NCBI RefSeq assembly: GCF_000002235.5
Contig: NW_022145611.1
Span: forward strand, 10,318,342 to 10,382,341
Direction: 5' to 3'
Source of the DNA: Strongylocentrotus purpuratus
Taxonomy: Eukaryota; Echinodermata; Echinoidea; Camarodonta; Strongylocentrotidae
DNA length: 64,000 nucleotides
Below the pieces are notes generated by a model. It worked only from the letters and a program-made list of their open reading frames with translations. It did not search any database and was not told where the DNA came from. Each line of letters opens with the position of its first letter. Positions within the stretch are counted from its first letter, which is position 1. The position numbers were made by a program, and so were the translations under genes. Shown piece after piece: positions 50,304 to 62,300 of the stretch.

Positions 50304-53300
50304 TCAAGCATCTCCGATCTGGATGATGTTCCTTAGATCGGCTACGCATAAAGGCAGCCTGCTGCTCAGGGCGTTGATAAGCTTCGGCTGCAGATCACCC
50401 TGGAGATTGACCTGTGAGAGGTGGGTCACACGGCAGTGCTCCATGCCTGATTCGGTCTGCAGAGGTTGGATGCTGTATCCTGCCAGGAGCACCTCTGCAC
50501 GGAGGGTCTTCTTCTTGGGAGGGATCCTCGGGTGCTTGATGGATACTGCAACCACCAGGAAACGATCATCCTGTCATAGCAAACAAAACACTTTTTGTTT
50601 AACAATGTGATCGACTTACATTTCCCCAGGAAAAAAAGCACAAAAGAAAAGCATTGATGCATCATGGAAAGGATGGACACAATTGTGGAAATCTCACGTA
50701 AGTTTACATTTCATACATAATTAGTAGTGTAGATCCATGTTAATAAAATGACTAGCAATGGGGGCCAGCAACTGATTGACTTGTTTTGCAGTTATCTAAT
50801 CCTCCAATTCAAAGACATAAGATCATTTCTATCTCGATGTCTCACATAAATGACCAGGAAGAGATGGACAAATATCATTTAAAGTTCTTCATTCACCATG
50901 GAACGAAATCCTGGGCCTTGTTTCATTAAACATATTATCAATATTGACTGCCAAAGATCTATGACAAAATCCGTTCATAGCCAATCAAATGCGAGGACTT
51001 CAGTAGCTTATAATAATCATCGCATCTTGTTTATTGATAACAAGGTTTATGAAACAGGGCCCTGTACTGCTGCATAGTTTGGAGTGTGACAAAAGTTGAC
51101 TGAGGCAATCCCGTTTGTATCATTGGTTGACCAAAGCAAGCAAAGAGTTACAGCGATGGGTTCAAATTCAGTTAGAAGTGCATGTAAAAATTGCTACATT
51201 TCTAACAGTTATTTTACCATTTCTAATGTCTTGATGACACACAGGCAATCTCTGGGATGTTGGAGAAGGCATTGGTCAGTCTTGAAGACCATGTACACCA
51301 CCTGAAGATCACCTCCAAAATCCTTCTTCACTTTCACTTCCTGAAGAAGAAAACAAATAAAAGAAACATATTACAGTCAACCAGTACATTTAATAGAGGG
51401 GTTACTTCATAATCAGATATATATCCTTAAATTCATTGGGGTCCACAATGTTCATCTTTATTGTCCATGCAGAGTAGCTGACATTCATGTTATTGACATG
51501 GTACATTTACGTACAAGAAAACAAAAATTAAAACAGAAATCAACTAAAACAGCTTTTTTTGCTTGAAAAAACTTGAAACAGAGACAGGTCATATAATGGT
51601 AATACATGTAGTATGTAACCTTAGAGTGCATAGAAGATGACTTTTCAGGTATCATTAATACAGCACAATGCTTCGTCATTACATTTACCACTACATGACT
51701 GACCATAACTATTTTCATGCACAATGTAAAAGTATTATTTGGACTCTATATGTTCTTGTACCTCGTATGAAGTCACGATCAGGTTTCTTTTTAATATATC
51801 ATTTTATTTTTAAATGTGGGGACTGATTGTTGGCCGAGGAAGGTGATGATCTAGGGATACCGACTCCTGTATTCTCTAACCTCACATAGCTTTTATTTGC
51901 TCAAAGCCAGAAGTGAGCTACTTGTAACTCTGCTTTAAAGTAAGTATCTTTAGGCTCTTCTGGCTCCAAACAGCATCATCTACCCTTGCCCTAAACTTAC
52001 CTTGAGCATAGGGTCATAGATCTGTCTGCACACCGGATTCTTGACGTAATTGAAGACTGTTCTAGCAGGAGCCTTGATGATACCGATACCTATATAGCTG
52101 TTGATGGGACTAGTGGGTGAGTGGGTCTTGCAAAGTAGCAGTATGTCTCGTTCTCTGCCTTCAAACCTTAAGTCAAAGGTAAATTAAATAATATCTTTAG
52201 AAATTAAGGCATGCTGCAGTAAATGTATTTAAAGAAAAAGTAATGAGCTGTATTAAAAGAAACAATGAAAGCTGGGAAGTCTATACTCAAGATTTATGAA
52301 GTATGATAACTTTGAATTTTCTCATATATGTAAGAGGTTTCTTTTAAAGGTACTCCTGATATGAAGAACTTTTGAGAGTATTGTACTTCAAATGTGCATA
52401 AATGTAATATACCACAGTTGTTCAAAATTGAAAATGTAATATACCAATGAAATATACTAAATTTAATATATCAAGTGAAGAAATTGAAAATAGTAATATA
52501 CCACAGCTGCTAAAAAAAAAAAAAAAAAAAAAAAAAGGGGGGAAACATCGGTAGACCTGGGTCCTCATGTGCCAAATCGTATATTGCGGTTTTGAAATCA
52601 AAATATGTTAAATGTTGAATAAGCGGCTTTCCTTTCTATATAACGCTTCTGCTTTTGATGTACATGTACATGTAAGAAAGCACTGCCACCATTCTCAAAT
52701 TTCCCAGATTATAACAGAGTCAATGCCCTTCTCATTCTCAACAAATTATCATGATATGAATGACTGCACCTTTGAATTCTTAATCTTTTTTTTTATCTAG
52801 AAACATACAAACAGGGGATAAGAATCATTTGACTGATTAAAATAGGGCATACTATTCCTTTAAAGTTTAAGAAAAAAAATCTTGTATATTTACCTCCATC
52901 CTCCCTCTTCATCTGGCTGTTGGGACTTGCTGGGGTCAAAACTAGTTTCGCAGGGAGCCATCTAGGTTAAAATGATACAAGATAGTACAGTTTGTCAGAC
53001 AAAGAAATCAATCGTTGAAATATGAATATGGGCAAGGGCCTGTATTTTACACCCAAATGATTTTTCCCACTAACGTTTACATCCATGAAAGGTGTACAAA
53101 ATTGATAATAAACATGATCACAAAAAAAGATGATTACAATTATTATCATCTTCATCTTGCTCATCACCACCAGCTTTTAAATCTTTTATCACAATGTTGA
53201 TGACATTGTAGACATATTAGAATTATTATATAATAAAAGCTACATTAATTAAATACAATCACATATAGAAATGCACTAGTTGAAATATTGAATTAGAATT

Positions 53301-56300
53301 ACTACATTATACTCATTTCAAAATACCAACAGGCCAGCTGGTAACTGCAAGATTTGACAATATGTGCTATTGTACAAAATAGATATTCCTACTGAAATAT
53401 TTTCAATAGGATGCATAATAATGTTTCTAATGTTACTACTGACATAAACATGTATTGGACTTTGCTATTAAAATATCAATGTGATGACATCAGGTATTCA
53501 TGTGATCTAATGTGCTATTTCAAAAGTGTATAAATCAGAAAAATTATAGATAAGTGATACACCAATAATTGACTGCAACTTAACATGGACCAATGTGAAA
53601 CTTGAAACTAATAAAAAGACAAATCATAAATTGCCAGTGCCATGAACAAACAGCAGAGAAAAATATGGTTGCATATTTTCCTACCTAGTGATACAAATGA
53701 ACATATATGTACCTTTTAACACTTATTCCGATTTAATTAAGCAATAATACTAATATTATGTTAACATGAAGGAATGCAAATTGCCAAGGAGTGAAGTATA
53801 TAATGGGAGGGAAATGATTCTTTGAAATGCAAAGAAAAAAAGGAAAGATGACAATATAACAAAATAAACAAATTAAAGAATGTTCATAGTAAGGAACGTA
53901 TACTGCCATCAAACAGATTTCTGTAAATAAAATATCTGTCAAATTGTTAAAAAAGAAGAAAAAAGTACACATTTTGGAAATAATATATAAATCCCGTGAA
54001 GAAAAGAGTAGAGAAGAGACTACGAGGGGGTGGGGGTAGGAAGACTGAGAAAAAGAGAGAGACAGAAGGAAAGAGAGAGAGAGACTGAGAAACAGAGAGA
54101 GAGAGACAGAGGCAGAGAGAAAGATAGTCTGAGAGATAGAGAGAGAAAGAAAGAGTGAAAAAACAAGAGAGAAGGGGAGAAACCTTAAAAAAGAAAGAAG
54201 AGAAAGGAACAGAGGGCGGGGGAAGGGAGAGGGGAAGAGAGTTTTAAAGAGAGAGAGAGAAGAAGTGTTTAGAGGGATCAGGTTTGGATCCTCAAAATAT
54301 ATTTCCCAACATTTGCACAAAGACACCAAAGCTAGAATATAAAAGCCATTAACATGTAACATAACATAGCTTGATTACAAAACTAAAATCATAGAAGAAG
54401 AAAATGAAGGATAGCATTATATGAAGACATTTTCACCCACTAACAATGTGTGGATGAAAAGAGCATATATGAGTATTTAGAAGCAAGGCAGTACTTGCGG
54501 AAGTCAACTATATATTCCACTTGGGAGATCTAGAGTTTGAGAGACAATAAATGAAAAAGAATTGAACATCAAGCAGCAAGAAAGGATATATACAAGAACA
54601 GAATATAGGTACATATACACCTGATAATAAATATTCTATATCTGACAGATGAGAAATCATAACAAGATCCAGTAGTAATGCGAGAGGGAAGGGCTACAAT
54701 GGTGAAGGTATTATGATGAAAGCATTAAGCGATGAGAAAAAGATATTTTTGATTTTGATTTTTGTAATACCGAGGAAAAGCAGGGTGCAGTTTGTTATGA
54801 ATTAAAGTGCAAAAGCTCAAAGTATTAGAGAACGTCAGCTTTTGATATATTTTGTTTTCTTCAAAAGCTTGAGCTCTTGTTGGCTTCTTGCACTCTCCAC
54901 TTTTTTTTCTTTTTACCTCAGACACAAGAGTTTGTAACGCTGTCTCCGCCACAAGGTGACATTCAGGACGAGACCAGACTAAAGGAGAGTGGACAAGGAC
55001 AGGGACAAGGTCGTGGACAAGGACGTGCACAAAGAAAATGAGAAAATAGAACAAAACATCATGTGACAAATCGGTTATCTCAGAGTGAAAACGTTGGCAA
55101 ATAAATGCTTGCAGCAGTTTATCTGTGTCCAGACATTTGATAAAGTGTGGGGAAATGCAGAGTATATATGAGTGATCAAAACATGAAATAGAATACATAC
55201 ATTGATGCATAAAGATTGCAGTATGGAAAATATCGTAAGGGGTAAACTTTAATTGCATAGTGATAAAATATTCACATGTCTATCGATATAAAATCGTATA
55301 AACAGATATAGAGAGCACTCAATATTATCACATGATGTAGTAGTATATGTATCAATGTACAGTGAAACCTGTCTATAAAGACCACCCAAGGGAGACAAGA
55401 AAAGTGGTCTTTGTAGACAGGTTTTCTTAGTACATGGTTCAATGAAAAACCATTTTCAAGGGAAACAAAAAATGTTGTCTTTGTAGACAGGTAGTCACTA
55501 AACCATGTTTGACAGTAAAAAGCTAAATAGCTTTCCTTTATTTTGAACATATTAGATGATTAATGATCAGTGAAGGGGGAAGGACTTCAAACATGCAGGA
55601 TGAATGAATTTGAGCATGAACATGAACGGCCCTATGTTAAGTATTATCGGTACCAGTAATTTTAACAATACCATGTGGTGTATATTTTTGGAGGGGGGGG
55701 GGCAGGGTTCCATCCCATGCCTATCGTGTTAACTTTTAGTGGCTCATGTGGGAAAAACAATGGCACTATTTTCAAAACTGTAATTTAGTGATGAATCCAG
55801 CAATTTCGTTCACAAAAATGTTTTGTTGAATATGTGTATGAGATATGTAGCTTCCTATGTAGCTTCCTATGTGCAATGACAATTTTGTGAGTTAGAGAGA
55901 ATTGTTAATTTTGTAACATACATATTCACTAGCAAAAGTAACAGAGGATCCACAAATATTGTTTGTTCTTGACTTTGCGTCAGTGCCCAAACTGAAAAGG
56001 TACCATCTTTGACACAATCCTTTTGTTCCATTGTTCCTTGATGTTTTCTCACAAAACCATGACCATGCATTTGTGACAGCCACAGGCTTATTGTACATGA
56101 ACCAATCAATGTGGATCAATACTTCAGATTGATTTCTTCTTTACCCTTCCTGTAACACTGTAAATGTTTCTTTTAATCTGTAATGCTCCGAAGGAGCTGT
56201 ACTATATTGATTATTTCATAATGGGACCAGCTGAAAGCAGATAGCTACTGTTTGGTTGTAGCGTGTGATGTATGTGTGTGTGGCCAGCTGCTTAATTGTA

Positions 56301-59300
56301 AAGAATGAAAGACACACAGTCACTGTATTCAAAATAATCCATAAAACAGATGGAGTATAACAACATTGCATGAGCATGTACGTATGTTTGATAGTGAAGG
56401 TTTGGTGATGCATGAGTGGATATGGGAATTACTTTTGTGTACATGTTACTTCTGTTGCCACTCTTGCAAAAAGGCCCTTAATAGACACCCAAATGGTAGA
56501 GTCCCGAAGCTGTTTAAATTGAAAAGAGGACTTCATCAAGACAAGGTCAGAGGTCAGAGATCACATCAAACAAGAACTGATCATACAAACAAACAATCAA
56601 GCACTCACATAAAGATTTACCATTGTCTCTACTTCTGCTTTCTGCAGATTATATCCATTTGAAAGTTTTCAAGGGAGAAGTAATAAAATATTCATGAGAA
56701 TATAATCGTTATACATTACTTCCTTTTCACTTCTCATTACATAGAGTGCATATATTTTGTCACTGGTTTCTTCTTAAAACTGATCCACTGGCTCAAAATC
56801 ACAAATATGTTGCTTGGTTCCACTTTTGTATTTTATACATTTCTTAAAACCAGATAATCTCATCTCATCACTAAATTACATCATTCAATTTAAAATAAAA
56901 GTGTCAGTTCACTTTCAAATAATGTAAATATTAATGTTGTCTTAGAAACGTTAATCATTAAAAACAAAAAATTGTGGATGCCATAGGATGACAATCAAAT
57001 TTCCATTTTAACCAAAAGGAATATTGATTATTCCATCTTTAATCACACTTTCTTGTTTTTTGCTGGATTGCCAGTACTGCAACTTACTGTTAGTTTTGAG
57101 CCAGGATTTCTCAATCTCAAATGGGTAAAGCACTTATACAACATCAAATGTCAGAAATAAATAAGAAAATAGTGTTTTGCTTTTTACCTAGTTTGGATTC
57201 CCTGACTGTTGGAAGCTCTTGAAAGGGTTTTCCTCCATGAGGTCGTCTCTTCCTCAGGCTGGATTTAACGGGAGATATCTTCACCTGGCTGCCCGGGGAA
57301 CCCCTATAACTTCCAATGGAACCACCCTCATGAGGTCTGGCTACACCTCTGTGTTGTGGTGTGGACAGGTAGACTCCACTTGGCTGGGGGGTAGGTCTCC
57401 TGTTGGGAGGGGCGGACAGACTCCTGGATGATCCTGTGCTCTTGAGTGGTGTGTACTTTTGTAGTTGGACACTTCCACTCTGGTGTAGGGGTGTAACTTC
57501 TCTCTTTGAGTCATCACCTTGGAGGGGTGCTGTAGTTGGTGGGTAGGTCTTGGTCAAGGCATCGTGTGATCTTGGTGGGTCTTTATAGAGGCTGTAACCA
57601 AACAGCGACCTTGGACGGCTCTGACTATCATTCCCGCTGGGAGGTTCAGCTCTTGAAGGAAGATCATACATCTCGTAATAATATGGCTTGCTTGGTGATT
57701 CCTCCGATGGTTCTTCATCGGACTGGTTCCCTTCCCTGCATGGACTGATCCCTGCTGAGGGTGTTGCAGAGGTGGGAAGGATAACGGCTGCAGCAGCACG
57801 CATGGATGCGATCTCCTGATCAATCAGGTCCTATTGTAAAATAAGCAGTCGATCAACACAATTATGGATATACAATATACTGTACAGGTAATTACTATTG
57901 AAGACAGGAATAGGTGAAATAGAAATATGGTACTGGTACCATCACACACCACATTTGCACTATGTCACAAGAATAGTTACCAACTTTCAATAAATAGCAG
58001 TATGGATATCAAAGGTGTTGTTAAAGATGTTTAATGACTTTATATTTTACGAATAATATATTAATAAATATGAATAATTCATATATTTCATGAAATAGAG
58101 GTGCTTATAATTCTTCTGTCAAAAAACAAAATTATTTCATAAGTGAGTCTATTAAGTTGAAAAACCTGACTTACCTCATCTGATCGTTGAGGCCTCTGTT
58201 TCACAGAGCAATCTCCATCTTTCTGTGCTGCAGATGCAGGATGATGTTTTCTGGCATCCCCACCACATGCATGATTGCCTGACATAGCATCAGCAAACAC
58301 ACTGTCATCTCCATTTGAGTACCTTCTTCTTGATGGATGGAGTTCTTCCTCTGCCTTGGAAATCTCTGACTGGGACATCCTCCTCGCCTCCCGAAGCTCA
58401 TTCAGGAAAAGCTCCATGTCATTCTTCTCTGGGCTGAATGTAGATGAGCTCCTGTGGTTTTCCAATGGTGTTTCTGATGGATACACAGAGTACAGCTGAG
58501 GTCTTGGTGACGGTGTGGATGGGGTAGGGCTCGTTGGGTTGGATGTTGCCTTGACCACATTCTCCCTGACACGCTTCAAGAATTTTAGATGTTCACTTGG
58601 TTTGAAATGACCTTTGGGAGATGGGGACTGTTCCCTTGGAGATGTTCTTAAAAGTGGTGTCACAACCCTTTGAAGTGGTGGTGGAGTCACTGGAGAGGGT
58701 GAACTTCTCGACGATTGTGGACCTGAAGGTGATTTCCTCAGAGAAGATCTTGGACTTCTTCTTAATGGATAACCTGGAGATTTATAACTAGTGTTATTTG
58801 GATTGTGAGTTATTTCTTTCTTATCTGCTGATGGTTGTCCATGTTCTGCTTCTCCATGTTTTGGTTTTGTTTGGCTCTTGCGATTTGTCCAGTGTTCCAA
58901 GGGGAGATCATCATCAAGGAACCTCAGAAGTGCATCAGTCTCTCCTATACCATGCATCACCTGTGCTTCTAAAAGCTCTATGGATATGTCCCTTCTGTCC
59001 ATGCTTTGGCTGTAGTGTCCACACACAAAGCTGTCAATTTCAGAACCACTTGCAGAATCCCCACTACTGTACCCGTTCATGATACCATTACTACGAGGTT
59101 GTGCATTCTTGTTATCATTACCTGAGCCTTTGAGGCTGTTTGATTGTTGAACATTCATTGGACGGGAAACATCTACAGGATCTAATCTACTTGAATTTCT
59201 TCGTTGAAGGAGTCTCTCATACTCTGACTGTAACTGCTGCATGTCCCTCTCTTCATCAGTAGATGCAGCATTGATCAGAGAATCCATGGAGCCTGAGGGA

Positions 59301-62300
59301 GTCTTTACTTGATGAAGGTGGGGTAGCTCACTTGCAAGGCTATAAATACCACTGCTTTCACCTAGACTTGATCCTGTCCTCTCAAGGTTTCCATGCCTGT
59401 TGCCTGCAAGAGGAAGCGCCATTCCCGGATCCTGTCCACTGCTTCCTGGTATTTGATTAATATATCCAGGAGCATGTCTAGATCTTGCTGATGGGCCTGT
59501 AAGAGAGCTAGATGGAACTGTCCCTTTCTGTTCATTGTCCATGGCAAATTTAACAGGATATGCTTCCACTTCTGCAACTTGTGGATGTACCTTTCCTTCA
59601 GGTTTTTGCATCAATACATCACTTGGTTGTTTTGCAATCACAATGGGACTCTCTGTGCTTTGGTGTTTGAATCCAGGCAGTGGGATCTTGTCTTTCTCGG
59701 GGTGCTTGCTGAGAGGCAAATAGTTGATCTCTGGTTCGATTTCAGATTCTGCTAAAATCCAATCTAACTTTGCTGGTGATATTTGTGGCACATGTATCCT
59801 GAAAGACTCTGCTTCGTTCAGCTGGTTTTCCATCTCTTTTGGATCGTCCTTTCCCTCTCCTTGATCTTCTCCTACAAAACCAGTACTGTGATTGAAGTCA
59901 ACTGGCAAAGAGCCAGAGTTAGCATTGCTGTCATCAGTGTCTCCCTGGAGAGCTAACAATTCAGGTTCAGCACTATCTGCAAAGAGGACTGAATCCAAGC
60001 TATGTGTACTTGCATGAACACTTTGATTTTTTACATCTTTTTTGTCCAACCTAGACCCATCTTCCTGGTCATTAGCACCTACAGGAAAGTCCAATTCAGA
60101 ATCGAAGCTGACATCAGAAAACTTTGAAAGGGTGGCTCTTGGTGATTGCCTTGACCTAATACTATCAGGGTCATCATTTAGATTGTCTGCTGCTACTTCT
60201 TCACTACCAATGTCATCTTCACTATAGTCAGTGCTGCTGTTGTTGTTGTTTCTATTCAGAGGCTCATCCCATGTAGATTGCAGTGGCATGGAGTGCCAAT
60301 CATTACGGGAGCTGGTATCCATAACATGACTGAGAGGTACCTTAGAATATGTTGCTGGGCTTTCAGTGATTGGGATTGGTCCTTCTGACTGAGTCTTGGT
60401 TGGGGGAGCTGGCTTCCTGTCAAATGGCAATCCACTTCTCGGAGAAGGAATCTGTTCGAGAGCTGGTACCATTGGCGGTGACATACTTCCCTTCTGCCCA
60501 GGCAGGGTCAAGAATTCATCATCTACTGGAGACAGTGTCTGCAAATCTTTAGCTGTATCAAGTTCCTCCTCATGATTTCTCAATGGTTGATTATATTTTG
60601 CAGGAAAATCTATTTCATTAACTCCAAAATCAAATTCTCTTGTTCCTGTTTCAGAGAGTGCTAGTGGTGATAATGTCAATGCATATTTGTTTTCGTCTGG
60701 ATATTTCTCAGTGTCTTCAAGTTCTGGTATCCTTGGACTGCTGAGTTCACTACCTATTACATTAGGACTGTTACCATATGGTGATGAAAATTCTTCTGCT
60801 GCATTGGTAGCACTGGGTGGATTTGAAGATAGTCTCTCTATGGATCCTACATCAGGATTCAGAAGTACTAGTTCATCTGACTGATTCCTCTTCCGAAGTT
60901 TTGCAGCTAGTCCCTTGACCCTGTCCACAGTTTGTTCAGATAATCGTCTCTTGTGCATGAGGACAGCAAAGAGTTCCAGTTCCTCAGTGTCCATGTTCTC
61001 TGACAGCTCGTCCAAGACCTCGCTAGCTCTTCTCCACGGGCCAGAATCACTATCTTCAGTGGATGATGGACTTGATAGACCACTTGGTGACAGGTCAGTC
61101 TGGCATTCTTGGTTGTTTGACTGAGAAGATAAATTGGCTTGGCTCTCCTGCTCATTGAAACTGGTAATGCTTGGTGTGCTTGTCTTTATGTTCAGAGATG
61201 AAAAATGCTCTGCTTGAGGGAGATCTAGTTGAACGATCGGGCTTGTTCCTACACTTCTGTTTTCTGACAAACATTCCTCATGTGTTGGCTGTTGTACAAT
61301 GTTGCCATCTCCATGAGCAACAAAATCTGCAACACCAGAGTCAACTGCAGAACCTGGCACATCAGGTTGTGTCAAGACTACTGTTTCTGTAGCTGAGCTT
61401 TGGTATGACCTTTCACTATCTTTAAAGCTATCCAGCTCTTTACATGGAGACGTTTGCACACTAGCGTTGGTAGCTGGTCCTTCACATGGGAATGTTTGTT
61501 CATATGCTCTGTCGATATCTTTTTCAGGGTTGTTTGAGATGAGTTTTAAGCTATCATCAGTGGCAGTTGATGCATCCAATACTGATCTCTGCTCTGTTAG
61601 AATTTCAAATGGGGATGTTTGTGCACAGACAGTGGTAGGGATCTCTTCAACATCTTGTACAGGTTCATTTGAGATATCATTGATAATATCATCAGTGGTG
61701 GTAGATGTATTCACTATTGATCTTTGTGCTGCTGGAATTTCTGGAGATGTATTGGTAAACATGTGCTTCACTGGGGCTCTTTCCCTAGCTCCAGCAAATA
61801 TCTGAGCAAGCTCATCGTCCGTGCTCCTCGAGCTGAGCACAGGAGAATACGCTGGACTTACTCCATCAACAGCATGAAGGGGAGGAACCTGAAGGGATGA
61901 GGTTGTCAACGGGGGATCACTCTGTGCTTCCTTGTGAAGATTAGCTTTTGGTACTGTCCCTTCTGTTTCTATTGGCAACAAAGTTGACTGGTTAATCTTT
62001 GAAGAAGGATGTTCATGTTTCTTTCCATTCCAATCACTGTCTACAGTGTCCTTCGTCATAGAATCTCTGTTCAGATCCTCAATCTGGGTACTTGTACGTT
62101 CCATTTGTCCAGCTGCAATGACAAGTCTTGGTGAAGGTGTGATTGGTTTAAAAGAATGCATGCTATCAGGAAACTCTTCGGGAGAAGTAGATCTGTCTTC
62201 TGTTCCACGAGGAACCAACAAGTCCAAATTATCATCTGAGTGGCCTTTAGCCATGTCCATAGGTTGACACTGAGTTGACTTGTCAAGTGCGGGAGTCACC

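Larger units (their letters stand above)
50304..52961 (-). other. STARD9: START domain-coding block (four exons)
   Basis: Exons 52961-52894, 52166-52001, 51340-51218 and 50570-50304 encode the body of the START fold. The 62-base exon 54978-54917 (WSRPECHLVAETALQTLVSE) likely supplies its N-terminal helix. The terminal exon gives the characteristic C-terminal helix (LQPKLINALSSRLPLCVADL). Family members bind lipids or sterols in a hydrophobic tunnel; the ligand here is unknown. Confidence 0.85.

Noticed and set aside
53733..54362. 209-aa minus-strand frame rich in SLSLFLS
   Set aside because: Generated by an interrupted (GA)n tract in a STARD9-like intron; flanking exon phases do not need it.
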